Below, one piece after another: positions 21,486 to 30,700 of a stretch of DNA of 64,000 nucleotides. Source of the DNA: JACKFB01 sp041389525. Lineage in GTDB: Bacteria; Myxococcota_A; UBA9042; PHBI01; JACKFB01. Position 1 is the stretch's first letter. Each line of letters begins with the position of its first letter. The stretch covers positions 12,809 through 76,808 of the forward strand of contig JAWKRR010000035.1 of the NCBI GenBank assembly GCA_041389525.1, written 5' to 3'. A program made the position numbers and the translations under genes. The notes under the pieces are model-generated. The model was not told where the DNA came from, searched no databases, and saw only the letters and a list, made by a program, of their open reading frames with translations.

Positions 21486-22006
21486 TGCCGGAGGCGCTGC
21501 ACCAGCGCTACCGAGTCGTCCCGCTGGCGCTCGGCCATGATCGGAAAGCGTTCACCTGCGGGGTAGAGCCCCTCGACCGCTACCTGAAGCAGCAAGCGAC
21601 TCAGGACGCCCGGCGCAACATCGCGACCGTCTTCGTGGCGGAGGAGACCGCGACCGGCCTCGTCCACGGCTTCTACACGCTCTCGATGGCGTCCGTGCTG
21701 CTCGACAAGCTCCCGGACGGCCTGGCGAAGAAGATGCCCCGCTATCCAACTGTGCCCGCAGTCCGCCTGGGTCGCCTCGCAGTCCACCTCCACGCCCGGG
21801 GCTCGGGGCTCGGCGCCCACCTCCTCACCGACGCGATGGCGCGGTCACTAGACAGCGAGGTCGCCTGGGCCGCGTTCCTCGCGGACGCCAAGGACGAGAC
21901 GGCGCGGTCCTTCTACGGCAAGTTCGGGTTCCATTCGTTGGCGGACGACCCGAACCACCTCTACGTCATGCGGGCGACCATCGCGCCGCTCTTCGGTCGT
22001 GACTGA
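21485..22006 (+). CDS. GNAT acetyltransferase toxin (TacT-like)
   Basis: 173 residues, close to the family norm of ~160-175. Typical signatures are FTCGVEPLDRYLKQQATQD near residue 20, LGRLAVHLHARGSGLGAHLL (acetyl-CoA-binding V/L-x-x-x-x-G-x-G-x-G/A loop) near residue 100, and ARSFYGKFGFHSL near residue 140 with the conserved tyrosine. In known TacT proteins this enzyme acetylates the amino group of charged aminoacyl-tRNAs and stops translation. It is translationally coupled to the antitoxin gene upstream. Confidence 0.9.
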   Translation: MPEALHQRYRVVPLALGHDRKAFTCGVEPLDRYLKQQATQDARRNIATVFVAEETATGLVHGFYTLSMASVLLDKLPDGLAKKMPRYPTVPAVRLGRLAVHLHARGSGLGAHLLTDAMARSLDSEVAWAAFLADAKDETARSFYGKFGFHSLADDPNHLYVMRATIAPLFGRD

Positions 22007-22202
22007 ACTGGGCAGCCATGCGGAGCCGTGCCCAAACTGGGCCCGCGGCGAACCCAACGAGTGCCCCCACGCCGAGAAGTGCGGCGTGAGTTTCCCGGGC
22101 GAGGACTGCGTGCAGTTCAGCCCGCCGAGTGCTGGGCTGCCACCGGACTGGAACGACGAGCCGTGTGCCTGCCCTTACCCGTATGTTTGCAGGCAGAAGT
22201 GA
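21999..22202 (+). CDS. Possible small Cys-rich protein
   Basis: 67 codons from GTG 21999, overlapping the end of the toxin gene. It has nine cysteines in a spaced pattern (CPNW, CPHAEKC, EDCVQF, CACPYPYVC) typical of a small zinc-binding or disulfide-rich protein. No family is recognised and the start is a GTG without a clear ribosome site. It may be a third gene of the toxin-antitoxin operon or a chance frame. Confidence 0.35.
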   Translation: MTELGSHAEPCPNWARGEPNECPHAEKCGVSFPGEDCVQFSPPSAGLPPDWNDEPCACPYPYVCRQK

Positions 22203-22221
22203 GCATCCTGGGCGCGCGGCG

Positions 22222-24078
22222 CTATTTGCAGACCGCGCCCTGGCAGGTCAGGCCGTCTCCGCATGGGCTGCCGTCGGGCAGCGGCGGCGCGGTGCAGCCC
22301 GCGTCGGGGTCGCACCAGTTGATGGTGCACGGGTTGTTGTCCTCGCAGTCCTGCCAGGTCTTGTCAGCGCAAACCCCAAGCCGCATCCCGCAGGTGCGGC
22401 CCCAGAAGTCGGTGCGGAGGATCCAGTTTTCGACCTTGGATCCCGTGTCCAGCCCGAACTGCCCGACAGCCGTTATGTGCCCGTCACTCGAAGGCTCTGC
22501 GTCCGTCAAGATGTCAATATCCGGGCCGCCGAACAGGCGCATCCACTCAAAGTTGCCACTCCGGTCGGCTTTGAGAAGGAAGCTGTCGGTGTACCAGTTT
22601 TCCCCATCTGTGACGCTCAACGGTTGGAACTGGGTACCTGTGTATCTAGTGAGATGGCCCGCGGCAACGAGACCTCCGTCGATCGTTGCAGCAACATTGG
22701 TCACGGTGAAATACTCCCCTGAGCGTGCGTCGATCTTGCTCTCTCGAATCGACTCGCCCTGAGCGTCTACAAGCCATAACGACAACGAGTAGCTCGGCCA
22801 GGGCCCGAATGTCCGGTACTCTGTGCCCGCGAACACAAAGCGGTCGTCTTGAATTCGAGCGACGCGCCCCATCTCCGAGGTGTGGTCGGCCTTCCCAAGC
22901 CGTCGCTGCCACAGGAGCGAGCCGTCCCCCGAAACACGTGCCGCGGCGGCGACGAAAGTGTCTTTGGCGACGCCAGTGCTCGGATTCAACTGGCTCTCGC
23001 CGGTCATGTACGCAGCGACTACGTCGCCACCGCCTGCCCCTGCAAGCCTAAAGCCGGTTTTGAGCAGCGGCCGAGCTCCAAGAAGGTCCGCAGTCCAGAT
23101 GTCTGTCCCGTCTTGGTCGAATCGCCGAACCGTCGCCAACTGCGAACCCGTTGGGGTGTATGCCCCGGAACTAATTACAACTAGCCCACCGTCGGTCGTC
23201 GGCAGCACATCGGACGAAACCCAGCCGATATCGAGCAATCTCTCCCAAAGCAACGCCCCTCCCGGCTGATAGCGCGCAATCCAGCTCCAATCATATGGCG
23301 ACTGGCTGAGCCCTACCATCCACCCTGCAACGAACAAGTCGCCGGAGGGACTCGACCGAACCCGACGCGCTGCGCCATCGCCGCCCGCTAAAGTTGCAGG
23401 CGCATCCCAGATGGGGGTGAGGTCTGGGCCGTAAGCGCGCAGATGAGCAAGAAGCTCCACGGTGACTAAGTTGCCATCCTCGGTAGGCGCGGCCCAGTAC
23501 GGGCATTTGTCGTACTTGCCGCCACTCTGCCAGTGCAAGTAAGCGCGGGTACCGTCGCAGGCCCGACAGCCTCGCGGTGAATACGCGGCGGTCCACTGCC
23601 AGCCCGGGTTCAGTGGGGGCAAGAGCGGCGTGCCCTCGTTCACCCACCCGTCATCCGGTTCAACATACTCGGCCGCCACGCCGCCCCGACATTGCCCTCC
23701 GACGCAAGCGTCGAGCGCGGTACAATCTAGTCCGTCGTCGCATCGCTCACCGTCGTCGACGGGCCGGAGGCTGCATGTGCAGCTCTTCACGTCCCAACTC
23801 CTTCGCATGCAGTCCGGGAGTTCCGGGAACTTTGTCTCGCACAAGTTTGGGCACACCGTGATGGCATCCAGCCTCGGATCTGCGTCTTCCGGGCCGGTTG
23901 CGGCGTCAATTATGACGACACCCGCGTCAGCTGGAAGCTCAGCCGTTGAATCGTTCGTCGGCAGTTCCCCAGAACAGGCGGACGCCAATAACAGGCACAA
24001 GCTCGACATCGCCTGACCGATTCTCCGGCCTTCGATTGTCGAAGGTTGCACTCGTAAACAAGGGCTGCGACCCCACAT
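22222..24078 (-). CDS. Secreted lipoprotein with Cys-rich ends and beta-propeller-like body
   Basis: 618 residues. ATG 24078 has AGGGGG seven bases upstream. A long n-region ending in RRIGQ leads to a hydrophobic stretch and lipobox LASAC at about residue 35. Residues ~75-130 are a Cys module with DDGERCDDGLDCTALDAC. The central ~400 residues contain repeated G-x-L-L-W-x-R/W and D-G-G-L-V-V/A-A-G motifs (GALLWERLLD, DGGLVVISSG, GSLLWQRRLG, DGGLVAAGHL), typical of a PQQ-like or delta-60-type beta-propeller. The last ~60 residues are again a DNNPCT Cys module. Probably an outer-surface protein; ligand unknown. Confidence 0.8.
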   Translation of the reverse strand: MWGRSPCLRVQPSTIEGRRIGQAMSSLCLLLASACSGELPTNDSTAELPADAGVVIIDAATGPEDADPRLDAITVCPNLCETKFPELPDCMRRSWDVKSCTCSLRPVDDGERCDDGLDCTALDACVGGQCRGGVAAEYVEPDDGWVNEGTPLLPPLNPGWQWTAAYSPRGCRACDGTRAYLHWQSGGKYDKCPYWAAPTEDGNLVTVELLAHLRAYGPDLTPIWDAPATLAGGDGAARRVRSSPSGDLFVAGWMVGLSQSPYDWSWIARYQPGGALLWERLLDIGWVSSDVLPTTDGGLVVISSGAYTPTGSQLATVRRFDQDGTDIWTADLLGARPLLKTGFRLAGAGGGDVVAAYMTGESQLNPSTGVAKDTFVAAAARVSGDGSLLWQRRLGKADHTSEMGRVARIQDDRFVFAGTEYRTFGPWPSYSLSLWLVDAQGESIRESKIDARSGEYFTVTNVAATIDGGLVAAGHLTRYTGTQFQPLSVTDGENWYTDSFLLKADRSGNFEWMRLFGGPDIDILTDAEPSSDGHITAVGQFGLDTGSKVENWILRTDFWGRTCGMRLGVCADKTWQDCEDNNPCTINWCDPDAGCTAPPLPDGSPCGDGLTCQGAVCK

Positions 24079-24161
24079 GATGTGTACCCCCTGCGTGGTT
24101 CTGCTGTCGCCACTTCGCGCAACGACAGCACCGGTATCCCGCGACTACTCGGAGGACAAAC

Positions 24162-25901
24162 CTAGGGCACACATGTGAGCAGCGGGACGCCGACAACTCC
24201 GCCCCAGAACAGGAAGAGTCCGCAGAATCCCCCGCCATTGGAACTGGCCGTCGCGGTTCTCGGACCTCGACCCATGACCGGGTTGACGCCCCAGCCCGTG
24301 AGGAGGGGGTTGCTCGCGATCGAGACCGTTCCATCGATCAGTGGCGGGACGGGGGTGCTTCCAATCTGGGTGATGACCGGAAGGGCAATGCCGGCGAGCA
24401 CGTCGTTGAACTTGGCGTAGACCTCCGTGATGACGATGGTGAGGGCCGGCATGGTGACCGTCGTCATGGCGTCGTTGTTGTGGAGGTGGAGAGTCGTGCC
24501 GATGGCGGCGAGTGCTGGGAAGCCTACCGTGCCGGCTCCGCCAATGTCGGGGAGGGAGGAATTTCCGAAGACGTAGAGCCGCAGGCCGAGGGCCGCGAGT
24601 GCTGGGAAGCCGAGGGTGACGAGCGCGAGGTTGCTGCGGATTTCGAGGTCTCGCAGCGCGGCGATGGCCGGGAAGGTCGCGGTGGGGAGGATGTCGTTTC
24701 CGCGGAGGGTGAGGTCTCTGCCGATGGCCGCGACGCTGGAGATGCCGGTGATGTTGATCAGGCTGTCGTTGTTGTCGATGACTAGGTCGGTGCCGATGGT
24801 CGTGACGGCCGCGAAGGCGCCGAGGTTGGCCAGAGACCCATTGGTGGAGATGACGAGGCTGGTGGGGACGGCCGCGAGCGCAGGCATGGCGACAATGCCT
24901 GCGGCCGTCAGGTTGGGCTCAGCCGACAGGGTGAAGCCGGAGCGGAGGACGGCCAGGCCGCTGAGATCGAGGGTTGTCAGCTTGTTCGCGTTGATGAGGA
25001 CGCCCTGGGGGGCGGGGATGGGCGGCGTCGGGCCGACCATGGTGAGGGTCGGGACGCTGAAGGTGGTCATCGCCTTGTTGCCGGTGACGCTGAGCGTGCC
25101 CCAGACCCAGTCGAGTATCGGGAACTCGCCTGCGATGAGGTCCAGGGCCGCGTTGCTGGCGATGGTCAGGCCCTGCTCGACGGTCGTGAGCAGCGGGAAG
25201 CCGGCGAGGTTTGGCAGTGCGGCGTTGAAGCTGAACTCAAGGCGGCCGCGGACGGTGTCCAGGGACGGGAAGAGGGCGAAGGCCAGAGTCGGGTTGGACT
25301 TGAAGACGATGTCGGCCGTGCCGGGGACCGGGGGGATCGCGGCGCTCGGCTCGCCGGTCGCGACGAGGACATCGGCGCTTGTGGATAGCAAGGCTGAGTT
25401 CGACTGTACCCAGAAGTCGTCGCCGAGGGTCGTGAGCACGTCGGCGGAGAAGTTCACGATGTCCGTGCTGATCAGGCTGACCGAGCCTCGCACGCACTCG
25501 AGGACATCGAGGTCGACGTTCGCGGGGTAGGCATAGCTGGAGTTCATCAGCAGCGAGCCCTGGACACCGCAGACCTGCTCGCAGGCTGGATTAACGCCGT
25601 CTAGGTTGCCCAGCGGTACGCATCCCGTACCGCACCCGACCCAGCCCACCCCGCCCAGCGGAACGCACGCCGCAGCGGGGTCGACCTTGACGGAGCCGGT
25701 GACTCCGGAGCTACCGATCCCGGCAGAGCCTAAGACCACCTTACCGGCGCAAGGTACTGTGCAGTCGACCGCCGCCGACGCCTCAGCCGAGGAGGCCGCG
25801 ATCACCGCGACGACCAGGATTTGTAGAGAGAGAGAGAGAGAGAGAACATCTGGTGACCAGAACGCATGACGAGGCCCCCTCAAGGTAAGGAATTGGCCCA
25901 A
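24162..25901 (-). CDS. Secreted LRR-like protein with a phase-variable-looking start
   Basis: The open frame extends back to a TTG at 25901 without a ribosome site (579 residues). After a signal peptide (ILVVAVIAASSAEASA) and a Cys-rich linker come ~400 residues of ~22-residue repeats of the form L-x-I-x-x-N-x-x-L-x-x-(L/I)-x-x-(F/A)-P-x-L-x-x-(I/V), like the receptor-L/BspA leucine-rich group. It ends in Cys-containing FLFWGGVVGVPLLTCVP. A much better start, ATG 25867 with GAGGGGG about seven bases upstream, lies in a different frame; it would join this frame if the (CT)10 tract at 25825-25844 had one unit fewer. The true expressed start is therefore uncertain. Likely surface recognition or adhesion. 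Confidence 0.75.
   Translation of the reverse strand: MGQFLTLRGPRHAFWSPDVLSLSLSLQILVVAVIAASSAEASAAVDCTVPCAGKVVLGSAGIGSSGVTGSVKVDPAAACVPLGGVGWVGCGTGCVPLGNLDGVNPACEQVCGVQGSLLMNSSYAYPANVDLDVLECVRGSVSLISTDIVNFSADVLTTLGDDFWVQSNSALLSTSADVLVATGEPSAAIPPVPGTADIVFKSNPTLAFALFPSLDTVRGRLEFSFNAALPNLAGFPLLTTVEQGLTIASNAALDLIAGEFPILDWVWGTLSVTGNKAMTTFSVPTLTMVGPTPPIPAPQGVLINANKLTTLDLSGLAVLRSGFTLSAEPNLTAAGIVAMPALAAVPTSLVISTNGSLANLGAFAAVTTIGTDLVIDNNDSLINITGISSVAAIGRDLTLRGNDILPTATFPAIAALRDLEIRSNLALVTLGFPALAALGLRLYVFGNSSLPDIGGAGTVGFPALAAIGTTLHLHNNDAMTTVTMPALTIVITEVYAKFNDVLAGIALPVITQIGSTPVPPLIDGTVSIASNPLLTGWGVNPVMGRGPRTATASSNGGGFCGLFLFWGGVVGVPLLTCVP
25825..25844 (-). repeat. (CT)10 dinucleotide tract inside the signal-peptide region
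   Basis: On the + strand ten AG units run from 25825 to 25844; on the coding strand this is (CT)10, read as the SLSLSL part of the signal peptide. The tract lies between the ATG at 25867 and the hydrophobic core, so a gain or loss of units changes the reading frame. See findings. Confidence 0.9.
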
Positions 25902-26051
25902 AATAAACTCGACATCTTCGCGGCGGATCCATCCCCATCAACGCGTCCTCGAAACCTCGGAGTATCCAGATACACCTTCGGGTTTCGCGAACGCGTTGAT
26001 GGGGCGCCTCCTTGCGTAGTTGCCGCATTTATTCTGGGCCAGTTCCTAAGT
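25885..26051. repeat. ~165-base imperfect palindrome upstream of the LRR-like gene
   Basis: The left arm (GGAATTGGCCCAAAATAAA at 25889 on, then CCCCATCAACGCG at 25933) is mirrored by the right arm (CGCGTTGATGGGG at 25991, then TTTATTCTGGGCCAGTTCC near 26029). The whole can fold into one long hairpin with about 70% pairing by eye. It could be a MITE-like insertion, a relic inverted duplication, or an invertible or regulatory element. It covers the natural promoter region of the LRR-like gene. Confidence 0.7.
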
Positions 26052-26289
26052 TTGTCGAGCAGCACACCGAAGCGGGGTTTCCAACCCCAACATCGCGAGG
26101 TCTACCCCGGCTTGGGGTGGGATTGCACGGGAGAATCGACCGGCGCACTGAAACCGCTGTCGATTTCTCGAGGCGGGTCGTGGCCGTCGGTCGAATCGAC
26201 GCGGGGCCTACTCCAGGCGCTGCCCGAGGACGCCAGCAGGCGGTGGCGGCGTCTTGGACCCACCTCACCCGACGGGATGCGAGGCCCAG

Positions 26290-26512
26290 AGTCGCTGGCG
26301 GGGGGGCGGATACCCCTCAAGTACGTGGTCAGGGCGTACTTGGAGGGTATCGGATACCCCTCAAGTACGTGGTCAGGGCGTCCTTGAGGGGGGTCGCACC
26401 CCCCTCAAGGACGTGGTCAGGGCGTCCCGGGGGGTATCGGACCCCCATCGGTGGAGGAAATGGCGACGGACGGCGGGACTCCGGCGGCGACTTTGCGGCG
26501 GCGGGCCAGGGC
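26290..26512. repeat. Dispersed repeat family A, tandem units and copy 2
   Basis: Three irregular units of CTCAAGTACGTGGTCAGGGC type lie head to tail (about 26311, 26358 and 26403), each with inverted-repeat arms CCCCTCAAG and CTTGAGGGG. They are followed by the ~110-base segment also present at 20998-21113. The segment runs into the 3' end of the gene at 26417-27721 and appears to supply its stop codon. Unit spacing and sequence vary, so it is not a CRISPR array. Confidence 0.8.
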
Positions 26513-27721
26513 CAGCGCGGCTAGCAGGAGGGCGAGCGAGGGGAGGGTGTTGGAGGCGGGGGTGGCGCCGCAGCCGGAGGACTGCTTGCCGCTTGCGGGG
26601 GTGACGTCGAAGGGGGTGGCGTCGGCGTCGCTGTTGATTGCGACGTCTGGGGTGGGCTCCGTGCTGGCGTCGGGGCCGGCGTCTGGCGTGGGGTCGGGGC
26701 CGGGCGCTGCTGGGTCTGCGGCTGCCGCGCAGGCGACGGGGTCGCAGGCGGGGGGCGCGAGTTTGACGGAGTCGAGGCCGCTCGCGAACGCGCACTCTTG
26801 GACCGTGGCGACGTCGACGCCGGTGGTGAGGTCGCGCAGGGTCGCGTCGAGGCAGAAGAAGCCGTTGGGGAAGGGGCGCTCGAAGGGGGCTGGGCGGTAG
26901 CGGCTCTCGCGGGTCAGGGGGCTCTGGTCGGCGACCGGGTTTACCAGCTCGTGGTCATACGCCGTCGGACTTTTTAGCGCGTCGCGTTCGATGAAGAGCG
27001 CGTGGCCGAAGGCTTTGGCGGTGCTGAGGCCGGTGACCTCGACCTGGGTGGCAAATTCGACCGCCGGGGCCTCGCTCCAGGCGCAGCAGACGGTCGGCTC
27101 GTCGGCGCAGGCTGTGGCGTTTGGGTTGGCCGCGCACTGCGCGCCGGTCTGGTAGACCAGCGTGTCGGAGTACACGCGGGCCAGCGTCGCCTTGGCCGTT
27201 AGCGTGGGCGCGGGCGGCGGCTGGGCGGCGACGGTGAAGCTCAGGGTGGCCGTGAACTCCTGGAAGTAGCACTCGGCGTTGTCACTGGAGAGTGCCGGCA
27301 CTCCGGCCGTGATGGTGACGTCGTAAGTGCCGGGCGCCAGGTCGGCGTCGGGGCGCCACCACAGCGTGCGCTCGAGGCGGCGGCTGGTCGCGCCGTAGTA
27401 GGCCGCGGCCGCCGGCCCGAGATCCAGGCCCGCGCCCAGCGTGCCGGCGACTTCGGTGGACGCGCTGTCTCGGACGACCACCTCCAGCTCGGGCGTCGTC
27501 GCGGGGTCGGGCGCGCCGCTGGTCCAGTGCTCCGACCAGACCGTCGGCAGCGGGATCGTCGGGCTCGCGCTCAGGCCGTCGAAACCGGTGCTGAACGCGG
27601 TCGATTTCGTCCACCAGTCGGCGCGGCACTTCGACTCCACGGTCTCGGCGCTGGCCGGCGCGGCGAAGAGGCTGGTGATGAGGCCGAGCGTCGCGGCGGC
27701 CAGTGCGAGTTGGCGGGTCAT
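26417..27721 (-). CDS. Secreted protein with MYXO-CTERM-like tail
   Basis: 434 residues. The signal peptide MTRQLALAAATLGLITSLFA is cleaved after APASA. The body is beta-rich with scattered cysteines. Near the C-terminus an Asp/Pro/Thr-rich linker leads to SSGCGATPASNTLPSLALLL and then ALARRRK: an invariant Gly-Cys, a hydrophobic helix and basic residues, the layout of MYXO-CTERM sorting signals. About 23 residues follow the arginines (VAAGVPPSVAISSTDGGP and on), encoded by repeat family A, whereas such tails usually stop at the arginines. It lies 52 bases downstream of the alpha-2-macroglobulin gene and is probably co-transcribed. Function unknown. Confidence 0.8.
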   Translation of the reverse strand: MTRQLALAAATLGLITSLFAAPASAETVESKCRADWWTKSTAFSTGFDGLSASPTIPLPTVWSEHWTSGAPDPATTPELEVVVRDSASTEVAGTLGAGLDLGPAAAAYYGATSRRLERTLWWRPDADLAPGTYDVTITAGVPALSSDNAECYFQEFTATLSFTVAAQPPPAPTLTAKATLARVYSDTLVYQTGAQCAANPNATACADEPTVCCAWSEAPAVEFATQVEVTGLSTAKAFGHALFIERDALKSPTAYDHELVNPVADQSPLTRESRYRPAPFERPFPNGFFCLDATLRDLTTGVDVATVQECAFASGLDSVKLAPPACDPVACAAAADPAAPGPDPTPDAGPDASTEPTPDVAINSDADATPFDVTPASGKQSSGCGATPASNTLPSLALLLAALALARRRKVAAGVPPSVAISSTDGGPIPPGTP

Positions 27722-27773
27722 GTGCTGCTCCAGCGTGTTCGAGTTCTCGATGAGCCAGCGGCGGCCGCGCGGC

Positions 27774-30700
27774 CTACTCGCTGACCACGAAGCCGACCGG
27801 CGCGGTCTCGGCGCGGGTGGCCGTGTCGTAGTAGAGATACGCGGACGACGGCGGCGCCTGGACCGCCAGCGGGTAGCGCGCCTGCACGTCGAAGCTGAGG
27901 TCGACCACGGCCCCGGGCGCGATGGCCTCCAGATAGATGGTGACCTGCTGTCCGGGCAGCTCGTACTTCATGATATCGCCCGACTTCACCTGCGCCTCGA
28001 GGCGGTCGGTCAGCACCTGGAAGCCCGGCGGCACGCCAAGGTCGACCATCACCATCTTCAGCGCCGCGTCGGTGCGGTTGGTGACCCGCGCCGTGCACGT
28101 CGCGATGTCGGTGACGGCGAGCTGGGTCTTGTCCCAGGTGACCGCGATGTCGAGGATATTGCTGGCGACCGGCGGCATCGCCTCGCTGGGCATCCAGTAA
28201 CTCGACACCAGCTGGGTCATCAGCCGCCCGGTGCCCTCGTAGCTGACCTCGACGTCCGCGCTGGAGGCCGCCCCGACGCTCGCGCCGAGGTCCAGCTGGT
28301 GGAAGACGTTGCGGTTCTCATCGCTGATGGTCAGGGTGTGCACGACCTTGCCGTCCACCTTCACAGTCGCCGTCCCCGCGCCCTCCTCGGCCTTATTCTG
28401 CAGCGAGCGCACCATCGCGCGCAGGGTCAGAATCGTCGCGTGGGTGGTGCCCCAATTGCCAAGGCTGTCTTTATTGCCGGCGAGCCAGCCCACCGCGCTC
28501 CCGACCAGCTCGAGGTGCGCGTCCGCCGCCATGAAGGCCTGCACCGCGAGTCCGGTGACCTCGATGGAGGTCGCGTTCACGCCGCTGGTCTCGGGCCCGT
28601 AGTAGTTGTACGACGAGCCCTCGTAAACCCAGTGCGCGCCGGAGTCATCGGTCACTGCAAGGTCCGCCAGCCGCTTCAGCAGCGCGGTGGTCCGGGCCGA
28701 GCTCGGCTCAGCCGCCGCGAACGCGTTCGCCATCATCGCCAGCGAGTACACGTCGGTGGTCACGTGGGCCGCATGCGGCGCCAGCCACGACAGCGCCTTC
28801 GTCACCGCGCCCGCCCCGTGCGGGCTCTCGGCCAGGGCCCACGCCACAAAGCCCGTCGTCTTCACGTCGTCATATTGCACCGTGGCAAACTCGCTGCCCT
28901 GGTCGGAGTGCCAGCTCCCGTCGGCCGCCTGCGCGCTCAGCAGCCAGTCCGCGGTGCGCTTGATGACCGCCGGGTCGACCTCGATGACCCGCGCCATGTC
29001 GCCGAACTCCAACACGCCCATCGCGCTCAAGATGACGTTCGCGGGCGAGGGGTCCCCGAACCACACGAAGCCGCCGCCGGTGACCTCAAAGGTCAGCAGC
29101 CGCTGGTAGCCCTGCTGCAGATAATCGACAGCTTTCAGCTCGATCTCCGGGCTGACCTGACCCGACGAGCGCAGGTAATCCACCACCAGCGTGTTCGGCC
29201 AGTTCGTCGCCGTCGTCTGCTCAAAACAGCCCGACGGCATCTGCAGCATCGAGTCCAGGCCCTCGACCGCCTGCGCCATCACGCCGGGGTAGATCTTCAG
29301 CATCAGGTCGCCGGAGCCCTCGATGATCCCGGCCGGGTAGCTCACCGGGTAGCTCTGCGTCCCCTCGAGCACGCCGGACACGCTCTCCCGCACCTCGGTG
29401 CCGTCCGGGACCACCCGGATCACCCGCTGCACCGCGTCGCTCATGGTCGTGCCGAGCGCGGTCACCGTCAGCGCGTGCCAGCCCACCTTCGTCACCCGCA
29501 CCGGGAAGGCCACCGAGGTCACCTGCCCTGGTGCTATCTCCACCGTCGCCGTCGACGCGCCCGTGGTCTCGTACCAGTCGCCAGGAGACAGCGTCAGCGA
29601 CACCGTCTGCGCCTCGTCCAGGTAGCTGAAGACCGACACCGGGAAGCTGACCTCGTCGCCGCGCGTCAGGCTCGCCGGGAAGTCGATGTCGACGAAGAAC
29701 GGCTGAAACACCACGATGCCGCCAGCCTTGCTGCCCAGCGCGCCGGCCTTGCTGTTGCCCAGCGCCGAGACCCGCCACTGCGTAATCGAGTCGGCCATGG
29801 TCAGGCTGACGCTCGCCCGCCCGTCGGCCCCGGTGATGAGCGCCGGGTTGTTGTAGAGCGTCTCCGGGAAGTCCTTGCGCACCCGCGGGCCCTCGGCGCC
29901 GCCTTCGCCCTCGCTCGGGACGCCCGGGTTGGCCTCTGGAACCCCGCCCGGCCACGGCCCCCCCGCCGCGTCCGCGTTCGCCCAGTCGCCGCCGCCCGGA
30001 AAGGCGCCCCCGGTCCCGTCGGTCTTGATGGGCAGCTGCACCTGCCAGCCACCGCTCCAGTCGTCCCAAGTGCCAATCGCCTCATCCGGCCCCGCGGACA
30101 CCATCGTCACCCGCGGCCCCTGCCACTCCCAGCTCACCGTCATCGCGTAGAGATTCCCCCACGCGTCATGGAAGATCGACTGCTCCGCAATCCGCGACTC
30201 GATGTTCCCCCCGTGAAGCTCGCCGTCATCGGCCAGCTTCTGAATCCGCGCCTTCGCCACCTCCATGTCGGCCTTGTGAAATGGCGCCGTCACGCTCGGG
30301 ACCTCAGCCCGCACCTGCGCCCACGACGACACCAGCCCCAGCGACGCGCCCTCCTGCAGCGCCGCCAACGACGCCGCCGCCGTGACCTGCGCGACCTCGC
30401 TCTTCGGGTCCCCCGCCAGAATCGGCGCCAGCGGCCGCTCAAACCCCGCGACCTGGTACTGCGGCGTCTGCAGCGCCTCCTGCACCATGAAATAGCTCTC
30501 CAGAAGCCCCGGCTTGCTGTCCGACAGCGCGTACACCGCCTCGTCGACGATCTGCACGCCCAGCGCCGCCACCACCGGCGCGCCGCTCGCGTCCTTCACG
30601 TCGAAGGTCAGCGTCGCCTCCTCACCCGGCCGATAGCTCTCCGCCCCCGGCGTAATCGCGATCTCCAGCCCGCGCGCGTCGGCCACAAAGACCAGCTTCT

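Noticed and set aside
26290..26450. Possible CRISPR array
   Set aside because: Only three units, unequal in length and sequence, with inverted arms and no spacers of uniform size; no cas genes nearby.
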